The translations under genes were made by a program, and so were the position numbers. From an uncultured Paludibaculum sp. (GTDB lineage: Bacteria; Acidobacteriota; Terriglobia; Bryobacterales; Bryobacteraceae): a DNA stretch of 64,000 bases. Positions 16,655 through 24,814 of the stretch are shown one piece after another. The notes below the pieces were generated by a model. It ran no database searches. It saw nothing but the letters and a program-made list of their open reading frames with translations, and was not told the DNA's origin. Positions within the stretch are counted from its first letter, which is position 1. Each line of letters starts with the position of its first letter. The stretch lies in assembly GCF_963665245.1 (NCBI RefSeq), contig NZ_OY762267.1:4498001-4562000 (forward strand), given 5' to 3'.

Positions 16655-17190
16655 GACTGTCTCTCCGCACTGGGTCCGGCTTCCCACGAGCCCGGGGCCA
16701 GTTTCTCGCGCAGCATCTTCATGCCCCGCGACAGGTTAACTCTAACCGACTCGTGGGTGAGTCCGGTAAGGGCGGCTATTTCCGGGCCCGTTAGCCCTTC
16801 CACAAGCCGCATCAGCAAAGTTTCGCGATAGGCTTCCGGCAGACTCCGCACCATGGCCAGGATGTAGTGGCCGTCCTCGCCGGGGCGGCTGCCTCCTTCC
16901 AGTGTGAGTGGCAATTCCTCCTCCTGCCGAGCGCGGCGGTAGAAATCGAGCGCCTTATTGCGGGCGATGCGCGCCAGCCAGCCCGGGAAGGCTGCCGGCT
17001 CCCGCAAGGATGGGAGCGCCCGCCAGGCCTGCAGGAAGACCTCGTGGACCAGGTCGCCGGTCTCCTGGCGGTGCACGCGGGCCAGCAGGACAGCGTTGAC
17101 CATTCGACTGTAGTGCTCATAGAGCGAGCCAAAGGCGGCGCGATCACCACGTTGGGCGGCCTCGACGAGCCCTTGTGTCTCCGCCTCCAT
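16651..17190 (-). CDS. ECF-family RNA polymerase sigma factor
   Basis: 179 residues. Region 2 is AAFGSLYEHYSRMVNAVLLAR ... DLVHEVFLQAWRALPSLR with the DLVHEVFLQAW box of ECF sigma factors. Region 4 is SLPEAYRETLLMRLVEGLTGPEIAALTGLTHESVRVNLSRGMKMLREKL, a clear helix-turn-helix. It is translationally coupled to the FecR-domain gene by an ATGA overlap, so the pair is probably a sigma/anti-sigma switch. The target genes are unknown and autoregulation is likely but not visible as a defined promoter motif. Confidence 0.92.
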   Translation of the reverse strand: MEAETQGLVEAAQRGDRAAFGSLYEHYSRMVNAVLLARVHRQETGDLVHEVFLQAWRALPSLREPAAFPGWLARIARNKALDFYRRARQEEELPLTLEGGSRPGEDGHYILAMVRSLPEAYRETLLMRLVEGLTGPEIAALTGLTHESVRVNLSRGMKMLREKLAPGSWEAGPSAERQS

Positions 17191-17280
17191 GTTCTAGAGA
17201 GTAGACGCCCGGCGCGGGAAAGTGTGAACCGGGTCTGCTCCAGGTGTGTGGAGCTTTGGATATACTGCTGGGCGGCTGCC

Positions 17281-17670
17281 ATGAATTCATCAGACTTGGC
17301 TCATTCGGAATACGACACCGTGGAGTTGCGGACCGGCCGTCTCCACAAGATCCGGCGCTCAGAGGCGCGGATGCTGGGCGACGACGATCGCATGGTGGAA
17401 GTGGCCAAATGCTACTGCCGTTCGCACGACGTGTTGACGGCAGCGGAGGCTGAATCACAGAGACGGCCCACTTTTGTATTCCCAGTGCAGTTCTTCTCGA
17501 ATCTGGAAGGACTGATTGGAAAAGAGCTGGAAGGCCGCATCTATACCGATAGTGCCAGGCGGCGCGTGAAGTTCTATCTCGACCTCAAGGAGCACGCCGG
17601 TTTCCAACTGGAAGAAGGAGACCGCGATCTACGCAGCCCGTGGTACGACGACAACGTGCTGAAGGAATAG
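17281..17670 (+). CDS. Conserved-looking hypothetical protein
   Basis: 129 residues from ATG 17281, taken because it is the first methionine after the divergent promoter region; the frame continues upstream antisense to the sigma gene. The protein is charged and soluble-looking (KIRRSEARMLGDDDRMVEVAK, RRRVKFYLDLKEHAGFQLEEGD) with no signal or membrane segment and no motif that I recognise. A short GATATACTG element just upstream (about 17268-17277) could serve as a -10 box. It is divergent from the sigma factor and convergent with the Rid-like gene. Confidence 0.6.
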   Translation: MNSSDLAHSEYDTVELRTGRLHKIRRSEARMLGDDDRMVEVAKCYCRSHDVLTAAEAESQRRPTFVFPVQFFSNLEGLIGKELEGRIYTDSARRRVKFYLDLKEHAGFQLEEGDRDLRSPWYDDNVLKE

Positions 17671-17691
17671 CTGGGAGTTCGCGCCGCCGAG

Positions 17692-18165
17692 CTAGCGCTT
17701 GCGCGCTCGATTGGCGGGGATCGAGGCGACTGCTTCCACTTCCAGCATGTAGCCCTCACGGAAAAGAGCCGCAACTCCAACCAGCGTGCTGGCCGGGGGA
17801 TGCTCCTTGTTGATATAGCGGTCGCGGACTTCGCGGATTGTGCCGAGATACTCGGGCTTGAAGTCGCGTATATACCAATTCAGTTTGACGACGTCGTCGA
17901 AGGTTGCGCCGGCGGCTGCGAGGCCGGCTCTGATGTTCTGGAAGACCTGCTCGGTCTGTGCTTTCAGGTCATCCTTGCCCACCATTTGGCCCGTGGGGTT
18001 GTTGGCCACCTGTCCGGCCAGGAAGATGAGTTTGCCGGGACTGGTGACCACGACGTGACTGTAGCCGTTGCCCGGTGCGATGCCCTCTGGTTTTGGGAAC
18101 TCGGATTGGGCTCGCAGCAGGCCCGCCGCGGTGGCGAATAGAACAGCAAGGGTTGCGTAGCGCAT
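17692..18165 (-). CDS. Exported Rid-family (YjgF/YER057c) protein lacking the catalytic arginine
   Basis: 157 residues. A signal peptide (LAVLFATAAGLLRAQS) precedes a complete Rid domain: LIFLAGQVANNPTGQMV, QTEQVFQNIRAGLAAAGATFDDVVKLNWYI and ASTLVGVAALFREGYMLEVEAVA. Active RidA imine deaminases have an arginine at the position occupied in E. coli by R105 (FPARSCVEVA); aligned here is PPASTLVGVA, with serine. Export is also unusual, since RidA works in the cytoplasm on 2-aminoacrylate. It is therefore probably one of the non-deaminase Rid subfamilies; its activity is unknown. Confidence 0.85.
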   Translation of the reverse strand: MRYATLAVLFATAAGLLRAQSEFPKPEGIAPGNGYSHVVVTSPGKLIFLAGQVANNPTGQMVGKDDLKAQTEQVFQNIRAGLAAAGATFDDVVKLNWYIRDFKPEYLGTIREVRDRYINKEHPPASTLVGVAALFREGYMLEVEAVASIPANRARKR

Positions 18166-18230
18166 CTGCTATCCAGGATAGGGGCTGGGGGCGTGTGATG
18201 GGGTTGGCCGCGAGTTTGGGCCGAGGCTGA

Positions 18231-19019
18231 TCAGTCAGCAGCGCGAAGCCGGTTGCTGGGCGGGCCGATGTGGATGTGTGCGGCGGTGGCCCGGCCCGGG
18301 ATGGCCGTGCGAAAGGCGTAGTAGGGGATCTTCTTCGATTCGAGGTACTGGCGCAGCCAGACGCCCTCCGGTGTGTCGGGACTCAGTCCCACATCGATCC
18401 GGCCCCGGTGGTCGTAGCCCATGGCCTTGTGGACTGCCGTTTCACCATTCGCGCTGATGGGCAGCGGCTTGGCGAACTGCTTCTCATACGAGAGGACGAC
18501 ATCGCGCATCAGGCTGGGCGTGAACAACCCGTTGCCGTCGTAACGCTCCTGCAACGGCTTGGAGCCCATGTCTTCCTCATGGCTGAGTTCCATGGCCGCC
18601 TCGACCTTCGCCATTTCCGCCAGTTCGCGGAGAAACCGCGCACGGGATTCGGCGAGGGTCAGGGTGCGGCGACGGAAGTCGAGTTCTTCGAGGATGGGCG
18701 TGAGCTCGTTACGCGCGTAAACCCCTTGTTCGATGAGGGGTTTCACCTGTTCGACGAGGTCCTTGATACGGTCAAAACGGCGTTGCGACGCAGCCACCAT
18801 CTCGTCGGCCTGCTCGATGCTGATCTCATCGGGCCGCAGCGTTCCATAGAGCGTGCGCTTGAGAATCACATCGTCGCCGATGTCGGCGGCGCTGCTGAGA
18901 GTGCGGTCAAGTAGTTGATGACGCGAGTAGATACTCTGCGCCTGCAAGCTCCCCATGACAAGGAACGCCAAACTAACAAAACACTTGCGCACTGTTCTTA
19001 TTGTAGTACGATACGGCAT
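18231..19019 (-). CDS. Exported protein with C-terminal His-rich domain, possible metallopeptidase-like
   Basis: About 262 residues from ATG 19019 (an ATG at 19034 is also in frame). A signal peptide (VRKCFVSLAFLVMGSLQAQS) is followed by a long helical, probably coiled-coil segment (about 55-160) rich in E, R and L. The C-terminal 100 residues contain YDHRGRIDVGLSPDTPEGVW and end in AAHIHIGPPSNRL. The spaced H..D and HIH resemble, but do not exactly match, the zinc site of M15/LAS peptidases (H-x6-D ... H-x-H). I do not recognise a named family. It starts only 24 bp from the divergent rsfS. Confidence 0.65.
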   Translation of the reverse strand: MPYRTTIRTVRKCFVSLAFLVMGSLQAQSIYSRHQLLDRTLSSAADIGDDVILKRTLYGTLRPDEISIEQADEMVAASQRRFDRIKDLVEQVKPLIEQGVYARNELTPILEELDFRRRTLTLAESRARFLRELAEMAKVEAAMELSHEEDMGSKPLQERYDGNGLFTPSLMRDVVLSYEKQFAKPLPISANGETAVHKAMGYDHRGRIDVGLSPDTPEGVWLRQYLESKKIPYYAFRTAIPGRATAAHIHIGPPSNRLRAAD

Positions 19020-19043
19020 AAGGAGTAGTTCCACTCAGAACGC

Positions 19044-19445
19044 TTGCGGAAACCTAAAGAAAACGGGGCAGTAGTCACTGCAGTCGTCACGGAAAGCCCC
19101 ACGTGGCAGCTTGCTTTGCGGGCCGCCGAAGCCAAGAAGGCAGAAGGCGTCCGCATTCTGGACCTCCGCGAGGTCACCTCCTTCGCCGATTATTTCCTCA
19201 TCTGTGCAGGCTCGAACCAGCGCCAGAACCAGGCGATCTGGGACGAGATCGCTCTGCGCATGAAGAAGGAAGCCGGTGAAGCACCCATCAGCGTGGAAGG
19301 CTACGAGAACGGTGAATGGATTCTCGGCGACTTCGGCGATCTGATTGTGCATGTCTTCTCGCAGGAGAAGCGGGAGTACTATCAACTCGAACGCCTGTGG
19401 CGGGATGCCAAGGACGTTCCAATTCCGCCGGAAGCCGCGGCCTAG
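19044..19445 (+). CDS. rsfS: Ribosome silencing factor RsfS (Iojap family)
   Basis: 133 residues. The only possible start in frame is TTG 19044, since a stop codon (19026-19028) lies just upstream and no ATG or GTG follows before the conserved region; AGGAG at 19021-19025 is rather distant. Motifs of the family: AAEAKKAEGVRILDLREVTSFADYFLIC, GSNQRQNQAIWDEI, GYENGEWILGDFGDLIVHVF and REYYQLERLW. RsfS binds ribosomal protein uL14 on the large subunit and blocks subunit joining when nutrients are scarce. The neighbours are unrelated. Confidence 0.93.
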   Translation: MRKPKENGAVVTAVVTESPTWQLALRAAEAKKAEGVRILDLREVTSFADYFLICAGSNQRQNQAIWDEIALRMKKEAGEAPISVEGYENGEWILGDFGDLIVHVFSQEKREYYQLERLWRDAKDVPIPPEAAA

Positions 19446-19454
19446 CAGGACTGG

Positions 19455-19982
19455 TCAGCGGCAGACGGTGTCGACGGTGGTCGCCACGCCGCCCTGTGCG
19501 GCGAGGTCCCTGATCATTTGCGTCGCGGCTTCTTCATCCAGGCTCTTCACCGCATCGGTGACGAGTTCCACGCATCTGCCTGTCCTCAAAAGCCCAAAGA
19601 CCGCGTGTTTCACGCAGATTTCTGTAACGACACCGTAAACGACACAGCGCTCTGCGCCGAGCTCGTCGAGCAGGGCCGGCAGGCCGGGTATCGTAAAACA
19701 ATCCACCGATTGCTTGGTTAATACCCTCTGGCCCACCAGAGTGGGTTCGGGTTTCCGTTGGCCCAGCGTGCCCGCGACGCAGTGATGCGGCCATGTGGAG
19801 AACTCCGGATCGTCCTCTGTGTGCGCGTCGGCGGTTGAGAGCAGTGGGATGCCGTTGGCAGCCGCGTAACGATTGAGCCGCGCGACATTGGGGATGATGT
19901 GCTCCGCGCCGGGGACGTAGAGAGCCCCGGCGGGATTCACGAAGTCGAATTGCGTATCGATATCGAAGAAGACGGTCTTCAT
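19455..19982 (-). CDS. pncA: Nicotinamidase (cysteine hydrolase)
   Basis: 175 residues. The isochorismatase-like fold has the full nicotinamidase set: FFDIDTQFDFVNPAGAL (D9 of the catalytic triad), STADAHTEDDPEFSTWPHHC (D52, H54 and H66/H67 as metal ligands), LTKQSVDCF (K90) and YGVVTEICVKHAVFG (C123 nucleophile). It deamidates nicotinamide to nicotinate. Its ATG overlaps the pncB stop as ATGA (19979-19982), which puts the two consecutive steps of the nicotinamide salvage route in one coupled unit at the end of the six-gene ABC/DUF4340 operon. Confidence 0.92.
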   Translation of the reverse strand: MKTVFFDIDTQFDFVNPAGALYVPGAEHIIPNVARLNRYAAANGIPLLSTADAHTEDDPEFSTWPHHCVAGTLGQRKPEPTLVGQRVLTKQSVDCFTIPGLPALLDELGAERCVVYGVVTEICVKHAVFGLLRTGRCVELVTDAVKSLDEEAATQMIRDLAAQGGVATTVDTVCR

Positions 19983-21298
19983 CGCTCGCTCCGGCGGAAC
20001 TCCTCGGTGAGTTGGATGAGTTCAGCGCTGTGTTCGATGCGGTAGGGCGGGTCGCACTCGAAGAGACTGCGATACTTCTTCGGCAGGCGGTCCAGGCTTT
20101 CGCGGGCGTACTGCCGCGCTTCAGTAGCGGTGGGCCGCTCTCCGACGACCTCGCCGCCCAGCATGACAGGGCGCAGCATGGCTTCGCAGCCCTGCAGGAA
20201 GCATTCGGAGGCGCGTCCGACGATGTCGTGGCCGGGGTAGCGGAAGATCTGCTTGGCGCCGGGCACAGTGGATTTGTCCGGGCTGATCTTGGCGGTGAAG
20301 CGGCGTGCGCCGTTGGCATCGAGCTCCACCAGTTTGTAGACAGCGCCGTGGCTGGGGGCGTCGGACGACGTGGCCAACTCAGTGCCGACCCCGTAGACGT
20401 CGATGGGAGCACCTGTGGCGACGAGCTCGAGGATCTTGTATTCGTTGAGGTCGCCGGTGGCCATGATCTTGGCGTCGTTGTGGCCGGCTTCGTCGAGGAT
20501 GGTGCGGACTGCGCGGGCAAGTTCGACGAGGTTGCCGCTGTCGAGGCGGACGCCCCACATGGGCTTGCCCAGCGAGACCGCGCGGCGCGCGCCTTCCAGC
20601 GTGTCGTAGGTATCGATGAGATAGGTGGTGGCGGCGCCCAGCAGGTCCTGCAGGCGCTGGTAGGCTTCGAGCTCGGTGGGGAAGCTCTGCACCCAGGAAT
20701 GCGCGGCGGTACCGAAGACCGGGATGCCGTAGCGCATACCGGTGAGCGTGTTCGACGTGCCGGTGCAGCCTCCGATGAACGCGGCGCGGCCGGCGAAGAC
20801 TCCTGCTTCGGGCGAGTGAGCGCGGCGCGTCCCGAATTCGACGACGGAGCGGCCTCCAGCAGCCTCGACGATGCGGGCGGCCTTGGTCGCGATGAGGGTC
20901 TGGAAGCCGATGGTGGCGAGCAGGAATGTTTCGGGAATCTGAGCTTCCAGCAGCGGAGCGCGCAGAGTGAGGATGGGCTCGCCAGGGAACAGCGGCGTAC
21001 CTTCGCGGGCGGCGAAGACATCGCCGGTGAAGCGGAAGGCGCGGAGGGCGTCAAAAAAGCCCTCCGGCACGCGCTGGAACTGCGGCAGCGCCTTCAGGTA
21101 GCGGATCTCATCCTCTGTAAATCGGACATTGAGCAGATACTCGAGGGCCTGGTCGAGACCGGCGGCCAGGATGAAGTTCCGGTTCGGCGGCAGGCGCCGG
21201 ACGAAGAGCTCGAAGGTGGCCACCTCACCGGTCTTGCCGGCGCACCAGTAGCCGGCGGCCATGGTGAGCTGGTAAAGGTCGGTGAGTAGCGCGCTCAC
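19979..21298 (-). CDS. pncB: Nicotinate phosphoribosyltransferase
   Basis: 439 residues from a GTG at 21298 that overlaps the DUF4340 stop (GTGA, 21298-21295). Family motifs: LLTDLYQLTMAAGYW, FELFVRRLPPNRNFILAAGL, VVEFGTRRAHSPEAG (phosphorylatable histidine region), FIGGCTGTSNTLTG, GVRLDSGNLVELARAVR and DVYGVGTELATSSDAP. It makes nicotinate mononucleotide from nicotinate and PRPP with ATP hydrolysis, feeding NAD synthesis. Placed between DUF4340 and pncA with overlapping codons on both sides, it must be expressed with the ABC genes upstream. Confidence 0.95.
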   Translation of the reverse strand: MSALLTDLYQLTMAAGYWCAGKTGEVATFELFVRRLPPNRNFILAAGLDQALEYLLNVRFTEDEIRYLKALPQFQRVPEGFFDALRAFRFTGDVFAAREGTPLFPGEPILTLRAPLLEAQIPETFLLATIGFQTLIATKAARIVEAAGGRSVVEFGTRRAHSPEAGVFAGRAAFIGGCTGTSNTLTGMRYGIPVFGTAAHSWVQSFPTELEAYQRLQDLLGAATTYLIDTYDTLEGARRAVSLGKPMWGVRLDSGNLVELARAVRTILDEAGHNDAKIMATGDLNEYKILELVATGAPIDVYGVGTELATSSDAPSHGAVYKLVELDANGARRFTAKISPDKSTVPGAKQIFRYPGHDIVGRASECFLQGCEAMLRPVMLGGEVVGERPTATEARQYARESLDRLPKKYRSLFECDPPYRIEHSAELIQLTEEFRRSER

Positions 21299-22632
21299 TT
21301 TCCGGCGCCCTTCGCCGGTGGCTGCTCCTTCACGTCGCTGGCTGCTTTTTGTAGATCGGTCACGGATTTGGCCTCCAACTCATAGAGTGACGGTTCTCCC
21401 TCGCGGCGCGCAATGTAGTGATCGCCAGCCTTGGAGATGGACACCTTCTCGATGACCTTTCCGTCCTGTGAGGTAACGCCGATTTCGATCTCTGAGGTCG
21501 AAAAGCCGGAGTCGGGGAACTTGGTGGCCGAGAGGTCGCGCAGACGGTCGATGAGCGACTGCACACCGACGGAATCCATGGTCTTGTTGTTGGCTACCCA
21601 GCGGTCCCCGGCCTTGCTGACGTTAAGCTGCCTGGCTGCGTCCTTGTAGTCGATTCGGCTGGGATCGGTGAAGCCAAACGAGAACAGCTTCTTGTTGCGG
21701 AAGTCTTCGGGTGTCTTCTCAAGGGCCTTGCCGATTTCGTCACTGATGAGATGAAAACCCTCGACCACGCTCGACCTGGCGTAGAACTTGTTTTCCTTGT
21801 TCTTGCGAACTTCCAGCTTCTGCGCCGCGGCGGCATCGGTGATCGTCACGGTCGCCACCGGGGTCGAGGCGGCGAACTGTTTCGCCAGGTCAGCCTTCTG
21901 ATCGGAGGTGGTCAGCGGATCGAGCTTGGCGTCCGTGAGCTTGCGTGCCAGTTCGTCCACCTCAAAGCCATCGGCGCGCATCGGTTTGGGGCTGACAATC
22001 GCCCACTCGTTCCTGCCGTTTTTGGAGAACTCAAGCGTCGTACCCTTCAGGGTTAACTGGAGACGGGCCAACGTGGTGACGTCCAACTTCAGCAGGCGCT
22101 TGTCGCGGAAGTCGACGGCCAGTTTGTCGATCGTGGCGCGAGTGGTGGACGAGATGGTGAAGACGCGAGCGTCGCCGTCCACCTGGGTGAACGTCGCGCC
22201 ACCGACCGGAGCCTCGTCGCCGAGACTGACGGTGCGTGTCTTGCCGTTCTTCAGCGAGAGCACGATCTGAACGGCCGGTGTCTTCAGGCCGAAGCCTGCG
22301 AGGTCCGCCGGTTTCTCCTCAATGACCTTCTCCGAGCTAAGGGATGTGAGCGCGGTGAGGAGTTGGTTGATGGCGTCGCGGTCGGTATCGAAGGCTTGCG
22401 GCGCGGTGATGGACCAGTTGTTCGATCCGCCGCGTTTGAGGGCCGTCGTCTCGCCCTCGCGGCGCTTGATGTCCACTGCGGTGACGTCGCCTTCGTTGAG
22501 GGTCAGGATCTTCGGAGGGGCGTCCGCCGGCGGTTTGGCTGCTTCTTCCTTCTGCTGCTTGTTCGACCAGTAGACAGCTCCGCCCAGCGCCGCCAGCAGG
22601 ACGACGGCTACAAGTAGACCTTTCGCTTTCAT
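21295..22632 (-). CDS. DUF4340-family membrane-anchored protein
   Basis: 445 residues with AGGAGG eight bases or so before the ATG. One N-terminal membrane helix (GLLVAVVLLAALGGAVYW) anchors a large extracytoplasmic part. Repeating modules of the form NWSITAPQAFDTDRDAINQLLTAL ... GFGLKTPAVQIVLSLKNGK are the DUF4340 pattern, and later segments (EWAIVSPKPMRADGFEVDELARKL and RWVANNKTMDSVGVQSLIDRLRDL) repeat the same theme. DUF4340 genes regularly follow Gld-type ABC permease genes, as here (7 bp after the GldG-like gene). The molecular role is unknown. Confidence 0.88.
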   Translation of the reverse strand: MKAKGLLVAVVLLAALGGAVYWSNKQQKEEAAKPPADAPPKILTLNEGDVTAVDIKRREGETTALKRGGSNNWSITAPQAFDTDRDAINQLLTALTSLSSEKVIEEKPADLAGFGLKTPAVQIVLSLKNGKTRTVSLGDEAPVGGATFTQVDGDARVFTISSTTRATIDKLAVDFRDKRLLKLDVTTLARLQLTLKGTTLEFSKNGRNEWAIVSPKPMRADGFEVDELARKLTDAKLDPLTTSDQKADLAKQFAASTPVATVTITDAAAAQKLEVRKNKENKFYARSSVVEGFHLISDEIGKALEKTPEDFRNKKLFSFGFTDPSRIDYKDAARQLNVSKAGDRWVANNKTMDSVGVQSLIDRLRDLSATKFPDSGFSTSEIEIGVTSQDGKVIEKVSISKAGDHYIARREGEPSLYELEAKSVTDLQKAASDVKEQPPAKGAGK

Positions 22633-22639
22633 TGACCGG

Positions 22640-24028
22640 CTACCTCCTGCGCCACCAGACCATGATGCCGAAGACGATCACGAAGATCGGGATGAGGAAC
22701 TGGCTAACCATGCGCACCATGAGCATCTGGGCGCCGGTGAGCTGGATGCGGCGATCCTCTGGATCCTTGGGCCGGATGGAGATCAGATCTTCGTCGTTGG
22801 TGAGCCAGTTGAGCATGTTCATGACGAGATCGCGATTTCCGCCGAAGCCGAGCGCGTAGTTCGAAACCCAATCGGAAGAGCCGACTACGATGAAACGGCC
22901 TTCCACATTGTTGTTGTCCTTCTGCTTGCCGGTCCGATAGGTTCCGGCGGCGGCGACAGTGTAGGACTGCGTATCGCCTTTGGGCATGGCGATGGCTCCG
23001 CTCGCGGCGTTCAGATTGGTGGCCGCGATGGAGTTGTTGGAGGTGGAAACAAGTTTCTCGGCCGATGTCTTGTCGGTGGGCTTGACGTCGATGGACCGGA
23101 CCAACGGAAACGCCGTGGCTGTGCGCTTCATCTCTCGCACAATGGGGTGAGTCTCATAGTGAGTGGCCAGAGCCACCTCGGGCCCCATGCCATAGAGCCC
23201 GCCAAGACCCGAGGTGTCGAGCACCAGATTGCTCTCGAGCGTAACGCCCCACCCCTTCAGGGCTTCCAGTAGGGCCTTGTTCTCGGCGACTGTCTCCTTG
23301 CCGGTCTTGAGCGGCGGATCAGACAGGAAGAGGCCACGTCCGCCCTCTTCGACATACTTCTTAACGGCGTCGACGACGGGCTGCGGATAGTCGACCTTGG
23401 GGCCGCCGACGATGACCAGCGAGCAGGCCGCCGGCACCTCGGGCTTCTCGATGAGGTTGATGACCTGGGTCTTGTAGTTGTTCTTCTCGACCAGTTCTTT
23501 CAAGCCGCCGTACGAGTTGTTCGTTGTGTCGTCGACGGAATGCTCGCCCGCACCGGTGGTGAAGCACGCGGTGCGTTCGCCGGTCTTCAGCAGCCGGACC
23601 AGGGCAGAGGTAAGCTCCTCCTCACTCACGGAATGGGCCTCCTGGCGCTTCACGCCGGCCTGCAGAATCACCGTGCCTGTCTGTGTGATGCCGAACTGCT
23701 TGGCCAGTTGTGGCTTCTTGAAGGGATCGATATAGGCGACCGTGAGCTTGGTGGAGAGGTTGTCGTAGCGGTCCAGCAGGTCTTTCGCCTTGGGGAAATC
23801 CGTCGTCTGGTCGAAGTAGGAAATCGTGACGTCCTGCTTCAGGCCGGAGACCAGCTTGATGGTCTGCTCGGAGAGCGAGTAGCGCTTGTTGGAGGTGGCG
23901 TCGAACGACTTGTTGTAGCGGTTAGCCAGGAAGTTGACGGCGCCGAGCACGCCGATGATGACGGCAATATAGACGGTGGCGTAGGCGGTGTATTTGGTCT
24001 GACGGCTTTTCATCCAGGTGTTACTCAT
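22640..24028 (-). CDS. GldG-family ABC-associated auxiliary protein
   Basis: 462 residues with GGAG ahead of the ATG. Membrane helices lie at both ends: about 14-36 (AYATVYIAVIIGVLGAVNFLA) and 436-458 (FLIPIFVIVFGIMVWWRRR). The large region between them carries NKRYSLSEQTIKLVSGL, YIDPFKKPQLAKQFGI, TTGAGEHSVDD, SLVIVGGPKVDYPQPVVDAVKKYVEEGG and VVGSSDWVSNYALGFGGNRDLVMNMLNWL, the IFT52/GldG-like domain. GldG works with the GldA ATPase and GldF permease in gliding Bacteroidota, but many non-gliding bacteria carry such sets. Cargo is unknown. Confidence 0.88.
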   Translation of the reverse strand: MSNTWMKSRQTKYTAYATVYIAVIIGVLGAVNFLANRYNKSFDATSNKRYSLSEQTIKLVSGLKQDVTISYFDQTTDFPKAKDLLDRYDNLSTKLTVAYIDPFKKPQLAKQFGITQTGTVILQAGVKRQEAHSVSEEELTSALVRLLKTGERTACFTTGAGEHSVDDTTNNSYGGLKELVEKNNYKTQVINLIEKPEVPAACSLVIVGGPKVDYPQPVVDAVKKYVEEGGRGLFLSDPPLKTGKETVAENKALLEALKGWGVTLESNLVLDTSGLGGLYGMGPEVALATHYETHPIVREMKRTATAFPLVRSIDVKPTDKTSAEKLVSTSNNSIAATNLNAASGAIAMPKGDTQSYTVAAAGTYRTGKQKDNNNVEGRFIVVGSSDWVSNYALGFGGNRDLVMNMLNWLTNDEDLISIRPKDPEDRRIQLTGAQMLMVRMVSQFLIPIFVIVFGIMVWWRRR

Positions 24029-24046
24029 TGTGGTGTCTCCTCGCGC

Positions 24047-24814
24047 TTACGCTCTCCAGCGGAGCGATTCCAGGCTCCGCGCCGTGAGGAACAGTCCCAG
24101 GAAGATCATCGACGCGAAGTAGACCGCGTCGCGGGTGTCCATGACACCCTTTGAGAAGGGCTCGAAGTGGCGAACCACCGACATGTAGCCCATCACGGAG
24201 GCCCACGTGCTAGTTTCGTAGCCTGCCACCCACTCAAAGACCCATAGCAGCAGGCACACCGAGAAGGTGACCGACCCGGCGATGATCTGATTGCGCGTCA
24301 GGGTGGAGATGAAGGCGCCGATGGCCAGCAGCGCGCCGGCCTGCAGCATCAGGCCCAGGTAGCCGATCACCAACGGTTTCCAGTCGGGTTTGCCGTAAGC
24401 GAACAGGAAGAAGAAATTCAGGCCGCTGATCAGCAGAATGCAGCCGTACAACGCGACCGCGGCCAGCCACTTGCCGATGATGATCTCGGCGTCGTGAATG
24501 GGCGAGGTGAGCAGCAGTTCGATGGTGCCCGAGCGCTTCTCTTCCGAGAAGAGCCGCATGGAGATGAGCGGAATGAGAAACAACCCGATGACCGAGACGT
24601 TCATGAGCAGCGGCCGGATGATCATTTCGTTCACGTCCATGGGAATGCTGCGGCCCATGGCTTGAGCCTGGAAGCTGATGTTGACGAAGTACCCGACGGC
24701 ATTCCAGAAGAAGAAGCCGAATACGATGGCGAACATCGCCATCAGCAGGTAAGCGATGGGTGAGGCGAAGTAGCTTTTGAGTTCCTTCTGGCAGATGGTG
24801 ATGGCGTTATTCAT
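24047..24814 (-). CDS. ABC-2-type permease (GldF-like)
   Basis: 255 residues with six hydrophobic segments: for example SPIAYLLMAMFAIVFGFFFW near 20-40, LLMNVSVIGLFLIPLISMRL near 90-108, the pair around 145-175 and VTFSVCLLLWVFEWVAG near 190-205. The cytoplasmic loop SEEKRSGTIELLLTSPIHDAEIIIGKW is the hallmark of ABC-2 permeases with a GldF-like arrangement. Its ATG overlaps the ATPase stop (ATGA, 24811-24814), showing a single transporter. It exports or moves an unidentified substrate across the inner membrane. Confidence 0.92.
   Translation of the reverse strand: MNNAITICQKELKSYFASPIAYLLMAMFAIVFGFFFWNAVGYFVNISFQAQAMGRSIPMDVNEMIIRPLLMNVSVIGLFLIPLISMRLFSEEKRSGTIELLLTSPIHDAEIIIGKWLAAVALYGCILLISGLNFFFLFAYGKPDWKPLVIGYLGLMLQAGALLAIGAFISTLTRNQIIAGSVTFSVCLLLWVFEWVAGYETSTWASVMGYMSVVRHFEPFSKGVMDTRDAVYFASMIFLGLFLTARSLESLRWRA

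Noticed and set aside
19004..19014. TAGTACGATAC shared with the padR upstream region (58010-58020)
   Set aside because: Here it lies inside the start region of the exported protein gene (codons MPYRTT), has no matching inverted half and is probably chance.
20012..21289. 425-codon plus-strand frame opposite pncB
   Set aside because: pncB is supported by several motifs; the antisense product has no recognisable domain.
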